Positions 34,879-43,782 of a DNA stretch of 64,000 nt are shown one piece after another. The translations under genes were made by a program, and so were the position numbers. The notes below the pieces were generated by a model. The model did no database searches. It was not told where the DNA came from and was given only the letters and a program-made list of their open reading frames with translations. Numbering within the stretch: the first letter of the stretch is position 1; each line of letters starts with the position of its first letter. The DNA lies in assembly GCA_002376235.1 (NCBI GenBank), contig DFNX01000003.1, positions 62,001 to 126,000 on the forward strand. Reading direction: 5' to 3'. The stretch is from Neorhizobium sp. UBA3556 (GTDB lineage: Bacteria; Pseudomonadota; Alphaproteobacteria; Rhizobiales; Rhizobiaceae).

Positions 34879-35862
34879 CTACGCCTTTTCCTGCTGCTTG
34901 GCCCGCTGGATATCCAGCGGTTCATCGCGACGAAATTGCGAGCGCTCGAAGACGAAGATCACCACCAGCGCCATGACGAAGGGGATGATCAGGTAAAAGA
35001 GCCTGAACACCAGGAGTGCTGCAATGACATCGGCCGGGTTCATGTCCGGCAGGCCCATGACGAAGACCAGCTCCAAGACGCCGAGACCGCCCGGCGCATG
35101 TGACAGAAGGGCTGCGGAAAAGGATACAAGGAAAATCCCGAGCACGACCATGTATCCGGGATTTCCCGCTTCCGGCAGCGCGAAATAGATGATGCCGGCA
35201 GCGCCGATCAGTTCGATCGGAGCGATCAGAAGCTGCGGAAACACCACCCGCGGCGCGGGATAAACGATATTTACCGAGCCCAGCTTCCAGAGTTTCAGCG
35301 TCAGCGGCCTGAGCTTCATGAAGCTTGCCAGCACATAAAGACCAATCAGCAGAAGCAGGAAATAGCCCACCGCCGCAGAGGCTTCGACCGGGATCAGATC
35401 ACCGAAACGCTGGATTACCTCCGGCTCGATCACCAGGATGATGCCGATCAGCATCAATGTTCCCAACAGGAAGGTGAAGGAACACATGGCGATGAGAACG
35501 CCGATTTCCGCCGGCGTCATGCCTCTTGTCGAATAGGCCCGATAGCGGACGACAGCGCCGGAGACGACGGACGCGCCTATATTGTGAGACAGGGCATAGG
35601 TGGTGAAGGAACAGACGGTGATGAAAAACCAGTCGATCTTGCGCCCAAGATGCATCAATGCGATTCGATCATATCCCGCCAAAGCCCAATAGGCGACAAG
35701 ACTGGAGGCGGCCGCCAGACACCAATGGGTATCGGGAATCGCGGCGAGACTTCCCCAAAGATCATCGAGCGAAAGCCCTCTCAATTCCTTGTAGAGAAGC
35801 CACGCCGAAAGCGCTATCGTCAGGCCGCCAACGGCAGGCCACAGGTATTTCTTGAATGTCAT
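34879..35862 (-). CDS. UPF0104 / lysylphosphatidylglycerol synthase-like membrane protein
   Basis: The 327-residue protein has about eight membrane helices and the YbhN/UPF0104 signature, including YALAGYDRIALMHLGRKI-like (WALAGYDRIALMHLG), FTTYALSHNIGASVVSGAVVRYRAYSTRGMTPAEIG, and HAPGGLGVLELVFVMGLPD. The family shares the flippase-like domain of MprF but lacks the catalytic synthase domain. Role unknown, possibly lipid translocation. RlmJ ends 15 bp away in the opposite direction. Confidence 0.88.
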   Translation of the reverse strand: MTFKKYLWPAVGGLTIALSAWLLYKELRGLSLDDLWGSLAAIPDTHWCLAAASSLVAYWALAGYDRIALMHLGRKIDWFFITVCSFTTYALSHNIGASVVSGAVVRYRAYSTRGMTPAEIGVLIAMCSFTFLLGTLMLIGIILVIEPEVIQRFGDLIPVEASAAVGYFLLLLIGLYVLASFMKLRPLTLKLWKLGSVNIVYPAPRVVFPQLLIAPIELIGAAGIIYFALPEAGNPGYMVVLGIFLVSFSAALLSHAPGGLGVLELVFVMGLPDMNPADVIAALLVFRLFYLIIPFVMALVVIFVFERSQFRRDEPLDIQRAKQQEKA

Positions 35863-35996
35863 TCAGCTGTTTCGCTCTTTGCTCCCCACCTCGATCACTG
35901 CACGCAGCCATCAGCGAATTTGCACTCTATTCGCTTGGACACTGAACATTCAACAATTACAAAGCTCTCGTGTTCCAATGGTGAGGATTCGTGATC

Positions 35997-36695
35997 ATGA
36001 TGAAGAAATCGTCGGCTCTCCGCGATATCCTTTTTGCCGCAGCGATCATGCTCGTAACGACGGCTTCCACATTGTCCCCGGTCAATGCGCAGGAACGTCG
36101 TCAGGATCGTTCCCAGGACCGCGCCGGAAATTTCGACTTCTATGTGCTGTCTCTTTCATGGTCCCCCACCTTCTGTGCGACCAACAAGGGCGGCCGGAAC
36201 GACCAGCAATGCGGGCTGGACAAACAGTATCGCTTCGTCGTCCATGGTCTGTGGCCGCAGCATGAAAAGGGCTATCCGGACTTCTGCCGCACATCCGAGC
36301 CGGAACGGGTACCGCGCGGACTTGGCGAAACGATGTTCGACATCATGCCATCGATGGGACTTGTCGGCCATCAATGGCGAAAGCACGGCAGCTGCTCCGG
36401 ACTTGGCCAGAAGGCCTATTTCGAAAAGGTTCGACAGGCCTTTGAGCGCATCGCAATTCCCGCTGAGCTGGCGAAGGGCGACCGGCCGCTCATTCTTTCC
36501 GCCGACGAGATCGAGCAGAAATTTCTAAGCGCCAATCCCGGCATGAGCCGCAAAGGTATCGCCGCAAGCTGTGAGGGTCGGCAGCTCGAAGAAATCCGCA
36601 TCTGCCTCAGCAAGGATCTTCAATTCCGCGACTGCGCAGAGGTCGATCGCCGCGGCTGCACGATCAGCCAGATCAATCTTCCGCCAGCACGCTGA
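35997..36695 (+). CDS. Ribonuclease T2 family protein, secreted
   Basis: The 232-residue protein has a signal peptide (cleavage near residue 32, after SPVNA) and the two RNase T2 blocks: CAS I FVVHGLWPQ (His83) and CAS II HQWRKHGSCSG (His125, Lys129, His130). It would cleave RNA in the periplasm or outside. Gln126 stands where most family members have the catalytic Glu (HEWxKHG). The start is chosen at 35997, with AGGA upstream; a GTG at 35991 is also possible. A glutathione transferase gene follows 23 nt downstream. Confidence 0.93.
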   Translation: MMKKSSALRDILFAAAIMLVTTASTLSPVNAQERRQDRSQDRAGNFDFYVLSLSWSPTFCATNKGGRNDQQCGLDKQYRFVVHGLWPQHEKGYPDFCRTSEPERVPRGLGETMFDIMPSMGLVGHQWRKHGSCSGLGQKAYFEKVRQAFERIAIPAELAKGDRPLILSADEIEQKFLSANPGMSRKGIAASCEGRQLEEIRICLSKDLQFRDCAEVDRRGCTISQINLPPAR

Positions 36696-36718
36696 CAAAA
36701 TTCAAAGAGGAAAGCCCG

Positions 36719-37315
36719 ATGAAAATTCTATATTCCCCAGCCTCCCCCTACTCGGCCAAGTGCCGCATGGCGGCGCGCCATCTCGGCATCGAATTGACGG
36801 AGGTGAAGACCGATACCAATGCGGCACCGGCGGAACTGACCGACAATAATCCGTTGGGCAAGATCCCGGTGCTGATCCGCGATGGCGAAGCGCCGATCTA
36901 TGACAGCGTCGCGATCATGCATTTTCTCGACCGCAAGTCGGGCGGCAAGCTCTATCCGAAAAAGGACGAGAAGCGCACCGAAGCGGAAGTGCTGGAAGCT
37001 CTGTGCGACGGCGTGATGGACTGCCTGCTTTCGATCGTCTACGAGCGCCGTTTCCGCGGCGAGGAAAACGCCTATCAGCCTTGGATCGACAAGCAGTGGG
37101 CCAAGGTCGTCAAGTCGCTCGACTATCTGGAAAAGAACCTGCCGAAGACGGCCAAGAAGCTGCATGGCGGCCATTTCGCGCTCGCCGCGATGATCGGCTA
37201 TCTCGACCTGCGTTTCAACGGCCAATGGGCGGAAGGCCGCCCGGAACTCGCCTCCTGGCCGGATATCTTTGCCAAGAAATTTTATCATTATGCGGAGATG
37301 AAGGCGGCTGCATAG
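36719..37315 (+). CDS. Glutathione S-transferase family protein
   Basis: The 198-residue protein has the thioredoxin-like N-terminal domain (MKILYSPASPYSAKCRMAARHLGIELTEVKTDTN, cis-Pro in GKIPVLIRDGEAPIYDSVAIMHFLD) and an all-helical C-terminal domain. It probably conjugates or reduces with glutathione; the substrate is unknown. GAGGAAA precedes the ATG. It may be co-transcribed with the RNase T2 gene. Confidence 0.9.
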   Translation: MKILYSPASPYSAKCRMAARHLGIELTEVKTDTNAAPAELTDNNPLGKIPVLIRDGEAPIYDSVAIMHFLDRKSGGKLYPKKDEKRTEAEVLEALCDGVMDCLLSIVYERRFRGEENAYQPWIDKQWAKVVKSLDYLEKNLPKTAKKLHGGHFALAAMIGYLDLRFNGQWAEGRPELASWPDIFAKKFYHYAEMKAAA

Positions 37316-37474
37316 GCCTGCACGAACATTGCTTTTCAACGCATCGGAAACGATCAAGGGGCCTGTTCTGGCCCTTTGAAATTTTGACTTCCGGCCCGGC
37401 CTGCCGCAACCGAATGTGCTTGCCATCCCGGGCAATCGGATCGACAACATGTCATCCAGAAAAAGGAGAAGAAA

Positions 37475-37603
37475 ATGGCCAAGGGTCAGGTGCGAAGCAA
37501 CAAGGAAGTCCGGAAACCCAAGAAGGACAAGGGCGCGGAGAAGGTCGCGAAAACGCTCGGTTCGCAGGTGAAGAACTCCGAAAGCTCCATCACCAAAAAA
37601 TAA
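37475..37603 (+). CDS. Small, highly basic protein of 42 residues
   Basis: ATG 37475 to TAA 37601-37603 encodes MAKGQVRSNKEVRKPKKDKG followed by 22 more residues ending SSITKK. About one third of residues are Lys or Arg. AGGAG lies 6 nt before the ATG, one of the best ribosome binding sites in the window. I recall similar very short basic proteins in Rhizobiaceae, but cannot name a function. The size and charge would fit a nucleic-acid- or ribosome-associated peptide; that is inference. Confidence 0.72.
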   Translation: MAKGQVRSNKEVRKPKKDKGAEKVAKTLGSQVKNSESSITKK

Positions 37604-37866
37604 CACAAGCCACCGGACGGTGGCCCGCGACGTTGGCGACGACGGGAGTTGGCAGGATGACGTCGAAGCGTCTCCGGCCGAAGATGAATTTGCGTACTGC
37701 AGGGATGCCATCTCTTTCCTGCAGGCACGAGCCGACAAGCCGAGCTTTCAACTCCCGATATACTTAGACTTTCCTCCTATATGCATAAGCGCCTGAATTG
37801 CTTGCCCTCCCCCCTTGCTCCGCTACTATGAGACGAGCGGCGGGAGGCCGTGATGGAGGAAAACAG

Positions 37867-38856
37867 ATGAAGCTCACTGCATTGACGCGGCGTGCCGCGC
37901 TTGTTCTTGCCGGAACAGCACTTTCAGCACTCTCTTTCGGCCATCAGGCCAATGCCCAAACCTTCCCCGACCGGACAATCACGCTCGTCGTGCCCTTTGC
38001 CGCCGGTGGCTCGACGGATGTGGTCGGGCGTGTCGTGGCGCAGAAGATGGGCGATATTCTAGGCCAGCAGGTGGTGGTCGAAAACGTTGCCGGAGCAGGC
38101 GGCAATCTCGGTGCCGACCGGGTGGCCCGCTCGGACCCGGACGGCTACACGATCCTGATGGGAACCGTTGCAACACACGCGCTCAACCCCTTGATCCTGA
38201 AACAGAAACCCTATGATCCCGAAAAGGATTTTTCGCCTGTTTCGTTGCTCGTCATCGTACCGAATGTGCTGGTCATAAACCCGAAGCTCGAAGTCAATTC
38301 CGTGGCGGAACTGATCGAACTACTGAAGAAGGACCCGGACAAATACTCCTATGCATCGTCAGGCAACGGCACGCCGCTGCATCTCTCGGGTGAGCTGTTC
38401 AACAGCATGGCGGGAGTGAAGATGCAGCATGTGCCCTACAAGGGTGCCGGTCCTGCACTGAACGACCTGCTCGGCAACCAGATTTCGATCATGTTCGACA
38501 ACCTGCCCTCGTCCTCCAGCCATATCAAGGGAGGGACGCTGAAGGCGCTGGGCATTACGACCAAGGAACGGGCTCCCTCCTTCCCCGACGTGCCGACCGT
38601 TGCGGAGACCGTGCCTGGATACGAGACCTATACCTGGAACGCTCTGTTTGCGCCGGCTGGTACGCCGCCGGAGGTGGTCGCCAAGCTCAACCAGGCTGCC
38701 AACGAAGCGCTCAAGGACCCGGCCGTGGCCGGTCGGATGAAGGACTTTTCCGCGACGATCGTTGGCTCCACGCCGGAGGAACTCGGCAAACATGTGACCG
38801 CCGAGCTTGCCAAATGGAGCCCGGTCGTCAAGGCCGCCAATATCCAGATGGACTAA
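37867..38856 (+). CDS. TctC/Bug-type tripartite tricarboxylate transporter binding protein
   Basis: The 329-residue protein has a signal peptide (to about residue 30, ANA-QTFP) and the TctC/Bug fold marks: FPDRTITLVVPFAAGGSTDVVGRVVAQKM and GAGGNLGADRVARSDPDGYTILMGTVATHALNP, then VPYKGAGPALNDLLGNQISIMFDNLPSS. It binds a small carboxylate in the periplasm for a TctAB permease. No tctA or tctB is adjacent, so it is an orphan. GGAGG precedes the ATG. The last codons run into a dispersed repeat. Confidence 0.92.
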   Translation: MKLTALTRRAALVLAGTALSALSFGHQANAQTFPDRTITLVVPFAAGGSTDVVGRVVAQKMGDILGQQVVVENVAGAGGNLGADRVARSDPDGYTILMGTVATHALNPLILKQKPYDPEKDFSPVSLLVIVPNVLVINPKLEVNSVAELIELLKKDPDKYSYASSGNGTPLHLSGELFNSMAGVKMQHVPYKGAGPALNDLLGNQISIMFDNLPSSSSHIKGGTLKALGITTKERAPSFPDVPTVAETVPGYETYTWNALFAPAGTPPEVVAKLNQAANEALKDPAVAGRMKDFSATIVGSTPEELGKHVTAELAKWSPVVKAANIQMD

Positions 38857-38945
38857 AGCACGTCGCGATCTTTCAGATTCGCTTGGCCTGCTTTAGCTCT
38901 TTGTTTTTGCGCATGTCTCCCGAAACCGGTGCCACTTTCGGGAGA
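38853..38945. repeat. Rhizobial dispersed intergenic repeat
   Basis: The element begins inside the stop of the binding-protein gene. Perfect 8-bp arms CTAAAGCA (38853-38860) and TGCTTTAG (38889-38896) bracket CGTCGCGATCTTTCAGATTC, and a second hairpin pairs TCTCCCGAAA (38916-38925) with TTTCGGGAGA (38936-38945). The internal CGTCGCGATC...TTTGTTTTTGCGCATGTC text is of a type I recognise as recurring between genes in Rhizobium and Agrobacterium genomes. Function unknown. Confidence 0.7.
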
Positions 38946-38968
38946 TTTCTCTATTTATCGTCAGACGC

Positions 38969-38998
38969 AAAAAAGCCCGCGGCATTCACGCCGCGGGC
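38969..38998 (-). terminator. Terminator after the porin gene
   Basis: Stem GCCCGCGGC (38975-38983) and GCCGCGGGC (38990-38998), loop ATTCAC. On the minus strand it is followed by T6 (A6 at 38969-38974). Confidence 0.92.
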
Positions 38999-39026
38999 CT
39001 CCCAGCCCGTTAGGGCTATAGACTGA

Positions 39027-39665
39027 TTAGAACTTGACGCCGATACCGACCTTGACGCTGTGGTCGTCGTAGCCCTTCGAGAAGGAGCCGCTGTCGAGGT
39101 TGTAGTCCTTGGAACCGAAATCGGTGTAACGGTATTCCAGACGGGCCGTGATGTTGTTGGTGACAAAGGCTTCCGCACCGGCACCAACCGTGTAACCGAC
39201 GGCAGTCTTGCTTTCCGACGACGTTGCGTCAGACAGCTTGTTGTCCTGGATGGCAACACCGGCCGTACCGTAAATCAGGAAGGGGTTCATGTCGTAACCG
39301 ACGCGACCACGCAGCGAGCCGTTCCAGCCAGCCTTGCCTTCGAGATCCGGATAGGTGTCGGCCTTTTCGCCATTATAAGCAACGTCGCCTTCAACACCGT
39401 AGACAATCTGGCCGCTCTGCCAGTTGTAACCCGTGTAGAGACCGCCGCCGAGCTTGCCGTCACGATCGCCTTCGCCAAAACGACCCCAGTCGTAAGCGCC
39501 GGTTGCACCGAGGTAGTAGCCCTGCCAGTTACCAACGGCCGGAGCCGGCTCATCCACCGCGACCGGCGCCTGCGGAATCTGGTCTACAGCGTCAGCAGCA
39601 TTGGCCGCGGAAATTGCGATGAAGCTGGCAGCCGAGGCCATCAAAGTTGCGATGAGGATACGCAT
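39027..39665 (-). CDS. Outer-membrane beta-barrel protein, Omp25/31-like
   Basis: The 212-residue protein (ATG 39665, AAGGAG upstream) has a signal peptide ending at about residue 23 (ANA-A), a short Pro/Asp-rich linker, and an eight-stranded barrel pattern: WQGYYLGATGAYDWG, GGGLYTGYNWQSGQIVYGVEGDVAY, GSLRGRVGYDMNPFLIYGTAGVA, TARLEYRYTDFG and the final VKVGIGVKF with terminal Phe. It matches the abundant Omp25/RopB-type surface proteins of Rhizobiales. A 580-bp gap lies upstream, probably holding a strong and regulated promoter. Confidence 0.92.
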   Translation of the reverse strand: MRILIATLMASAASFIAISAANAADAVDQIPQAPVAVDEPAPAVGNWQGYYLGATGAYDWGRFGEGDRDGKLGGGLYTGYNWQSGQIVYGVEGDVAYNGEKADTYPDLEGKAGWNGSLRGRVGYDMNPFLIYGTAGVAIQDNKLSDATSSESKTAVGYTVGAGAEAFVTNNITARLEYRYTDFGSKDYNLDSGSFSKGYDDHSVKVGIGVKF

Positions 39666-40245
39666 GTATAAATCTCCTTTTAGTGCTGCCGGGAAGGTCG
39701 TCACATCAACTTGGTGGCGACGAGTTGGTTCCCTGCTGGCTGAGGAGAATTTGGAGGGCAATTGAGGAATTGAGAGAGCCGAATTGTGAATTGTTTGCGG
39801 CAGACAGAAGGCTAAATCTTGATGTTGCATCACGGCAACATGTAATTCATTAACCCTACCAAAATACTAATTCATCCGTTAACTGTTTTACATTTCTTTC
39901 TTATTTCTTAACAAGCATGAACATCCAAGTCAATACACGCAAATTCAGATGACAATCATCAACCCACGACAGAGATACACTTACTGCTCGAATTCAGACC
40001 AAGCATATCTATCCATGACCGTCGCCTTTGATGCTTCAAAATGCATTTTCAAGCCTGCGGCTTTCAGCTCCAGATCGCCATGACCACCCAAATGCGGCCG
40101 CATTTCATCATGCACCACGGTTGAGACGCGGTAGCCGCGCCTGCTTCCAAACCGCGCCGCCGGACACTATCTGTGAGAGCAGCAATCGGCTTCGATTCGA
40201 GATATGGCGAGCCCGGCACCGATCGCGGGTCGGCGGAGATATGGA
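39666..40245. other. Long intergenic region between the porin gene and uvrC
   Basis: No protein-coding gene is visible in this 580-bp divergent region. The stretch at about 39830-39960 is markedly AT-rich, with TTAACC/TTAAC repeats and long T-runs, as expected for the promoter region of a highly expressed outer-membrane protein. GGAAC-N16-AGTT occurs on the minus strand at 39708-39732 but matches the EcfG consensus poorly. An sRNA cannot be excluded. Confidence 0.5.
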
Positions 40246-42312
40246 ATGAACGACAAGAAGCTGCCGGATGGCGGCGTTCTCTATGACGATATCGATGATG
40301 ACGAGGATGACGCCGCGGCGCCGGACACGGCTGCCGACGCCATTACGGCGTCGATCGACTGGAACGAGGCGCTGAAGAATGAAAGCGGCCTCAAGGGCGC
40401 CGATCTGATTGCCGAATTCGTCAAGCATCTGCCCAATGCTCCGGGCGTCTATCGCATGTTCAACGAGGCCGGCGACGTCATGTATGTCGGCAAGGCGCGC
40501 AGCCTGAAGAAGCGAGTCGGCAATTATGCGCAAGGGCGGCTGCATTCGAACCGCCTCACCCGCATGGTGCGCGAGACGACGCATATGGAATTCGTCACGA
40601 CCCGGACGGAAACCGAAGCGCTGCTGCTCGAAGCGAACCTGATCAAGCGGCTGCGCCCGCGCTTCAACGTGCTTTTGCGTGATGACAAGTCGTTTCCCTA
40701 TATTCTCATCAGCGGCGATCACCGCGCCCCTGCCCTTTTGAAACATCGCGGTGCTCGAGCGCGGAAGGGGCAGTATTTCGGGCCTTTCGCGTCAGCCTCC
40801 GCCGTTGGCCGCACGATCAACTCGCTGCAGCGCGCATTCCTTCTACGCACCTGCACCGACAGCGTTTTCGAGACCCGCACGCGCCCCTGTCTTCTCTATC
40901 AAATCAAGCGCTGTTCCGGCCCCTGCACGCATGAGGTCAGCGATGCGGGGTATGCGGATCTGGTCAAGGAGGCGTCCGACTTTCTCTCGGGCCGCAGCCA
41001 GAATGTGAAGAACACGATCGCGACCCAGATGCAGGAAGCGGCGGAAGACCTCGATTTCGAGCGTGCCGCAATCTATCGCGACCGACTGGCGGCGCTTTCG
41101 CATGTGCAGAGCCATCAAGGCATCAATCCGGCTGGCGTTGAAGAGGCCGACATCTTCGCCATCCATCACGAGGGCGGGCTGACCTGCATCCAGGTCTTTT
41201 TCTTCCGCACCGGCCAGAATTGGGGCAACCGCGCCTATTTCCCGAAGGCCGATCCGCAGATGCCGGCGGCGGAAGTGCTGAACGCATTCCTTGCGCAGTT
41301 CTATGACGACAAACCCGTGCCGAAACAGATCCTGCTGTCGGAAATCGTCGAGGAACAGGAATTGCTGGCGCTCGCCTTTTCCGAAAAGGCCGGACAGAAG
41401 ATTGCGATCCTGGTTCCGCAGCGTGGGGAAAAGCGCGATCTGGTCGATCATGTTCTTTCCAACGCCCGCGAGGCGCATGGCCGAAAGCTGGCAGAGACCT
41501 CATCACAGGCGCGCCTGCTCAAGGGACTGGCCGAGACCTTCGCCCTGCCCTACCAGCCGCGCCGCATCGAGATCTACGACAACTCCCATATCATGGGGAC
41601 GAATGCCGTCGGCGGCATGGTCGTGGCGGGACCGGAAGGTTTCGTGAAGGGCCAGTATCGCAAGTTCAATATCAAATCGACCGACATCACCCCTGGTGAC
41701 GACTTTGGCATGATGAAGGAAGTGATGACGCGGCGCTTTTCCCGCCTCATCAAGGAAGAGGGTATTCCCGACCGCAGCATTTCGGCAGGCACAAATGCCG
41801 AAGCCACAGTGGAAACGACCGGCGACGATATCAATGATGCCGCCTTCCCCGCATGGCCAGACGTGATCCTGATCGATGGTGGCCAGGGGCAGATGACGGC
41901 CGTTCGCGCCATTCTCGATGAACTCGGCATTCGCGATGTCGTCACCGCCATCGGCGTCGCCAAGGGCGTTGATCGTGATGCCGGCCGCGAACGTTTCTTC
42001 GCCGACGGCAGAAGCGACTTTTCGCTGCCGCCACGCGATCCGGTTCTCTACTTCATCCAGCGCATGCGCGACGAAGCGCACCGGTTTGCGATCGGCTCAC
42101 ATCGGGCACGCCGCAAGAAAGAGATGATCAAGAACCCTCTGGACGAGATTTCCGGTATTGGACCGGGCCGAAAGCGCAAGCTGTTGCAGCATTTCGGCAC
42201 TGCGAAGGCGGTATCTCGCGCGGGCCTGAATGACCTTATGGCCGTCGAGGGCATTTCGGAGGCTGTCGCCAAGCAGGTGTATAACCATTTTCATGAAACC
42301 AGAGCCAATTGA
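40246..42312 (+). CDS. uvrC: UvrABC system protein C
   Basis: The 688-residue protein makes the dual incisions of nucleotide excision repair. It has a GIY-YIG nuclease domain (GVYRMF at about 67-72 and VMYVGKARSLKKRV at 78-91), a Cys-rich region, a UVR/UvrB-binding motif (DLDFERAAIYRDRLAAL), the RNase H-like C-terminal nuclease (RIEIYDNSHIMG, DVILIDGGQGQM) and tandem helix-hairpin-helix motifs at the end. The N-terminus bears an acidic extension of about 55 residues. The ATG at 40246 follows GGAG at 8 nt. Confidence 0.97.
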   Translation: MNDKKLPDGGVLYDDIDDDEDDAAAPDTAADAITASIDWNEALKNESGLKGADLIAEFVKHLPNAPGVYRMFNEAGDVMYVGKARSLKKRVGNYAQGRLHSNRLTRMVRETTHMEFVTTRTETEALLLEANLIKRLRPRFNVLLRDDKSFPYILISGDHRAPALLKHRGARARKGQYFGPFASASAVGRTINSLQRAFLLRTCTDSVFETRTRPCLLYQIKRCSGPCTHEVSDAGYADLVKEASDFLSGRSQNVKNTIATQMQEAAEDLDFERAAIYRDRLAALSHVQSHQGINPAGVEEADIFAIHHEGGLTCIQVFFFRTGQNWGNRAYFPKADPQMPAAEVLNAFLAQFYDDKPVPKQILLSEIVEEQELLALAFSEKAGQKIAILVPQRGEKRDLVDHVLSNAREAHGRKLAETSSQARLLKGLAETFALPYQPRRIEIYDNSHIMGTNAVGGMVVAGPEGFVKGQYRKFNIKSTDITPGDDFGMMKEVMTRRFSRLIKEEGIPDRSISAGTNAEATVETTGDDINDAAFPAWPDVILIDGGQGQMTAVRAILDELGIRDVVTAIGVAKGVDRDAGRERFFADGRSDFSLPPRDPVLYFIQRMRDEAHRFAIGSHRARRKKEMIKNPLDEISGIGPGRKRKLLQHFGTAKAVSRAGLNDLMAVEGISEAVAKQVYNHFHETRAN

Positions 42313-42453
42313 ATGCGATCAAGAGCTCAATCTGGCCTTTGGCAAGCCTCATCGGATCGCCTGTCACAATCGTCTGTAAAAAAGCCGCGAAACCGGTTGA
42401 CGCTTGGCCTTCGACGCATCAACTAGGGGACAACCCGCAAGCATAGGTACGAT

Positions 42454-43041
42454 ATGGCTTCCCGCGCATACAACATCCCTAATCTTCTCACCTATGCGCG
42501 CATCGTTGCCGTGCCGGTGATCGTTCTTTGCTTCTTCGTCGAAGGCAAACTGGAAAGCTCGGATACGGCGCGCTGGACGGCGCTTTGGCTGTTCGTGATC
42601 GCCTCGCTCACCGATTATCTCGATGGCTATCTTGCCCGCATCTGGAACCAGACCTCGAATATAGGTCGGATGCTCGATCCGATCGCAGACAAGCTGCTGG
42701 TCGCCTCTGTCCTGCTACTCATGGCGGCCGACGGGACGATCGCCGGCTGGTCACTCTGGGCAGCGATCACCATCCTGTGTCGTGAAATTCTGGTCTCCGG
42801 CCTGCGCGAGTATCTTGCGGCGCTGAAGGTCTCCGTGCCGGTCACGCGGGTCGCCAAATGGAAGACGACGATCCAGATGGTCTCAATCGCCTTCCTGCTT
42901 GCCGGCCCTGCAGGCGACAAGGTCGTTCCCTACATTACCGAAATGGGTATAGCTCTTCTCTGGGTCGCGGCGATCCTGACCTTTTATACTGGCTACGACT
43001 ATTTCAAGGCCGGCGTGAAGCATCTCGTGGACGCCGATTGA
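42454..43041 (+). CDS. pgsA: CDP-diacylglycerol-glycerol-3-phosphate 3-phosphatidyltransferase
   Basis: The 195-residue membrane enzyme forms phosphatidylglycerol phosphate. The CDP-alcohol phosphotransferase motif DGx2ARx8Gx3Dx3D is complete (Asp57, Gly58, Ala61, Arg62, Gly71, Asp75, Asp79), and four to five membrane helices follow. It is downstream of uvrC and upstream of moaD, an order seen in rhizobia. Confidence 0.96.
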   Translation: MASRAYNIPNLLTYARIVAVPVIVLCFFVEGKLESSDTARWTALWLFVIASLTDYLDGYLARIWNQTSNIGRMLDPIADKLLVASVLLLMAADGTIAGWSLWAAITILCREILVSGLREYLAALKVSVPVTRVAKWKTTIQMVSIAFLLAGPAGDKVVPYITEMGIALLWVAAILTFYTGYDYFKAGVKHLVDAD

Positions 43042-43051
43042 GGATTTCCGC

Positions 43052-43309
43052 ATGAAGACCAATCTCGTCTATTTCGCCTGGGTGCGCGAGCGCATCGGCA
43101 AAGCCGAAGAAGAGATCGAGCTTCCGAAAAGCGTCGTGACCGTTCGCGATTTGCTGAGTCATCTGAAAGGCTTGGGCGAGGAATACGAGACCGCGCTTCA
43201 ATTTCCCGACGTGATCCGCGTGGCGATCAATCAGGAACACGTCGAGCATGACGAGACGATAGCAGGCGCCCGCGAGATCGGCATTTTCCCACCTATGACG
43301 GGCGGGTAA
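43052..43309 (+). CDS. moaD: Molybdopterin synthase sulfur carrier subunit
   Basis: The 85-residue protein has a ubiquitin-like fold with the essential C-terminal Gly-Gly (FPPMTGG). It carries sulfur as a thiocarboxylate to MoaE. moaE begins 4 nt after its stop with a GTG. The start is 10 nt after the pgsA stop. Confidence 0.96.
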   Translation: MKTNLVYFAWVRERIGKAEEEIELPKSVVTVRDLLSHLKGLGEEYETALQFPDVIRVAINQEHVEHDETIAGAREIGIFPPMTGG

Positions 43310-43313
43310 TACG

Positions 43314-43778
43314 GTGGCGGCTCCTTCTCCCATCATCCGCGTCCAGGCGCATGATTTCGACCTTCAAATGGAAGTCGATGCCCTGACCGGCGGCCGAACG
43401 GATATTGGTGCCATCGTTTCCTTCATCGGACTTTGCCGCAGTGAACAGGGCAAGCTTTCGGCGCTGGAGCTGGAGCATTACCCCGGCATGGCGGAAACCG
43501 AAATGAAGCGGATAGCCGATCTGGCGATCGAGCGCTTTTCGTTGATGGGGGCAACAGCCATCCACCGTTACGGCCGGATCGAGCCGGGCCAGAATATCGT
43601 GCTCGTCATTGCCGCAGCACCACACCGGCAGGCCGCCTTCGACGGCGCCAACTTCATCATGGACTTTTTGAAGACCTCGGCCCCGTTCTGGAAAAAGGAA
43701 CATGCGGCTGACGGCACGTCCGGAGAGTGGATCGCAGCCAAGGACATCGACGACAAGGCGAAGGATAAATGGGACTGA
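43314..43778 (+). CDS. moaE: Molybdopterin synthase catalytic subunit
   Basis: The 154-residue subunit converts precursor Z (cPMP) to molybdopterin together with MoaD. Family features: GAIVSFIGLCRSEQGKLSALELEHYPGMAE, IHRYGRIEPGQNIVLVIAAAPHRQAAFDGANFIMDFLKTSAPFWKKE (catalytic Lys region). It starts at GTG 43314, 4 nt after moaD, indicating coupled translation. A molybdenum enzyme gene lies at 31778-33910 in the same window. Confidence 0.96.
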   Translation: MAAPSPIIRVQAHDFDLQMEVDALTGGRTDIGAIVSFIGLCRSEQGKLSALELEHYPGMAETEMKRIADLAIERFSLMGATAIHRYGRIEPGQNIVLVIAAAPHRQAAFDGANFIMDFLKTSAPFWKKEHAADGTSGEWIAAKDIDDKAKDKWD

Positions 43779-43782
43779 TCAG

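Noticed and set aside
39708..39732. EcfG-like promoter GGAAC-N16-AGTT upstream of the porin gene
   Set aside because: The -10 part deviates from CGTT and the TSS would lie very close to the ribosome binding site; likely chance.
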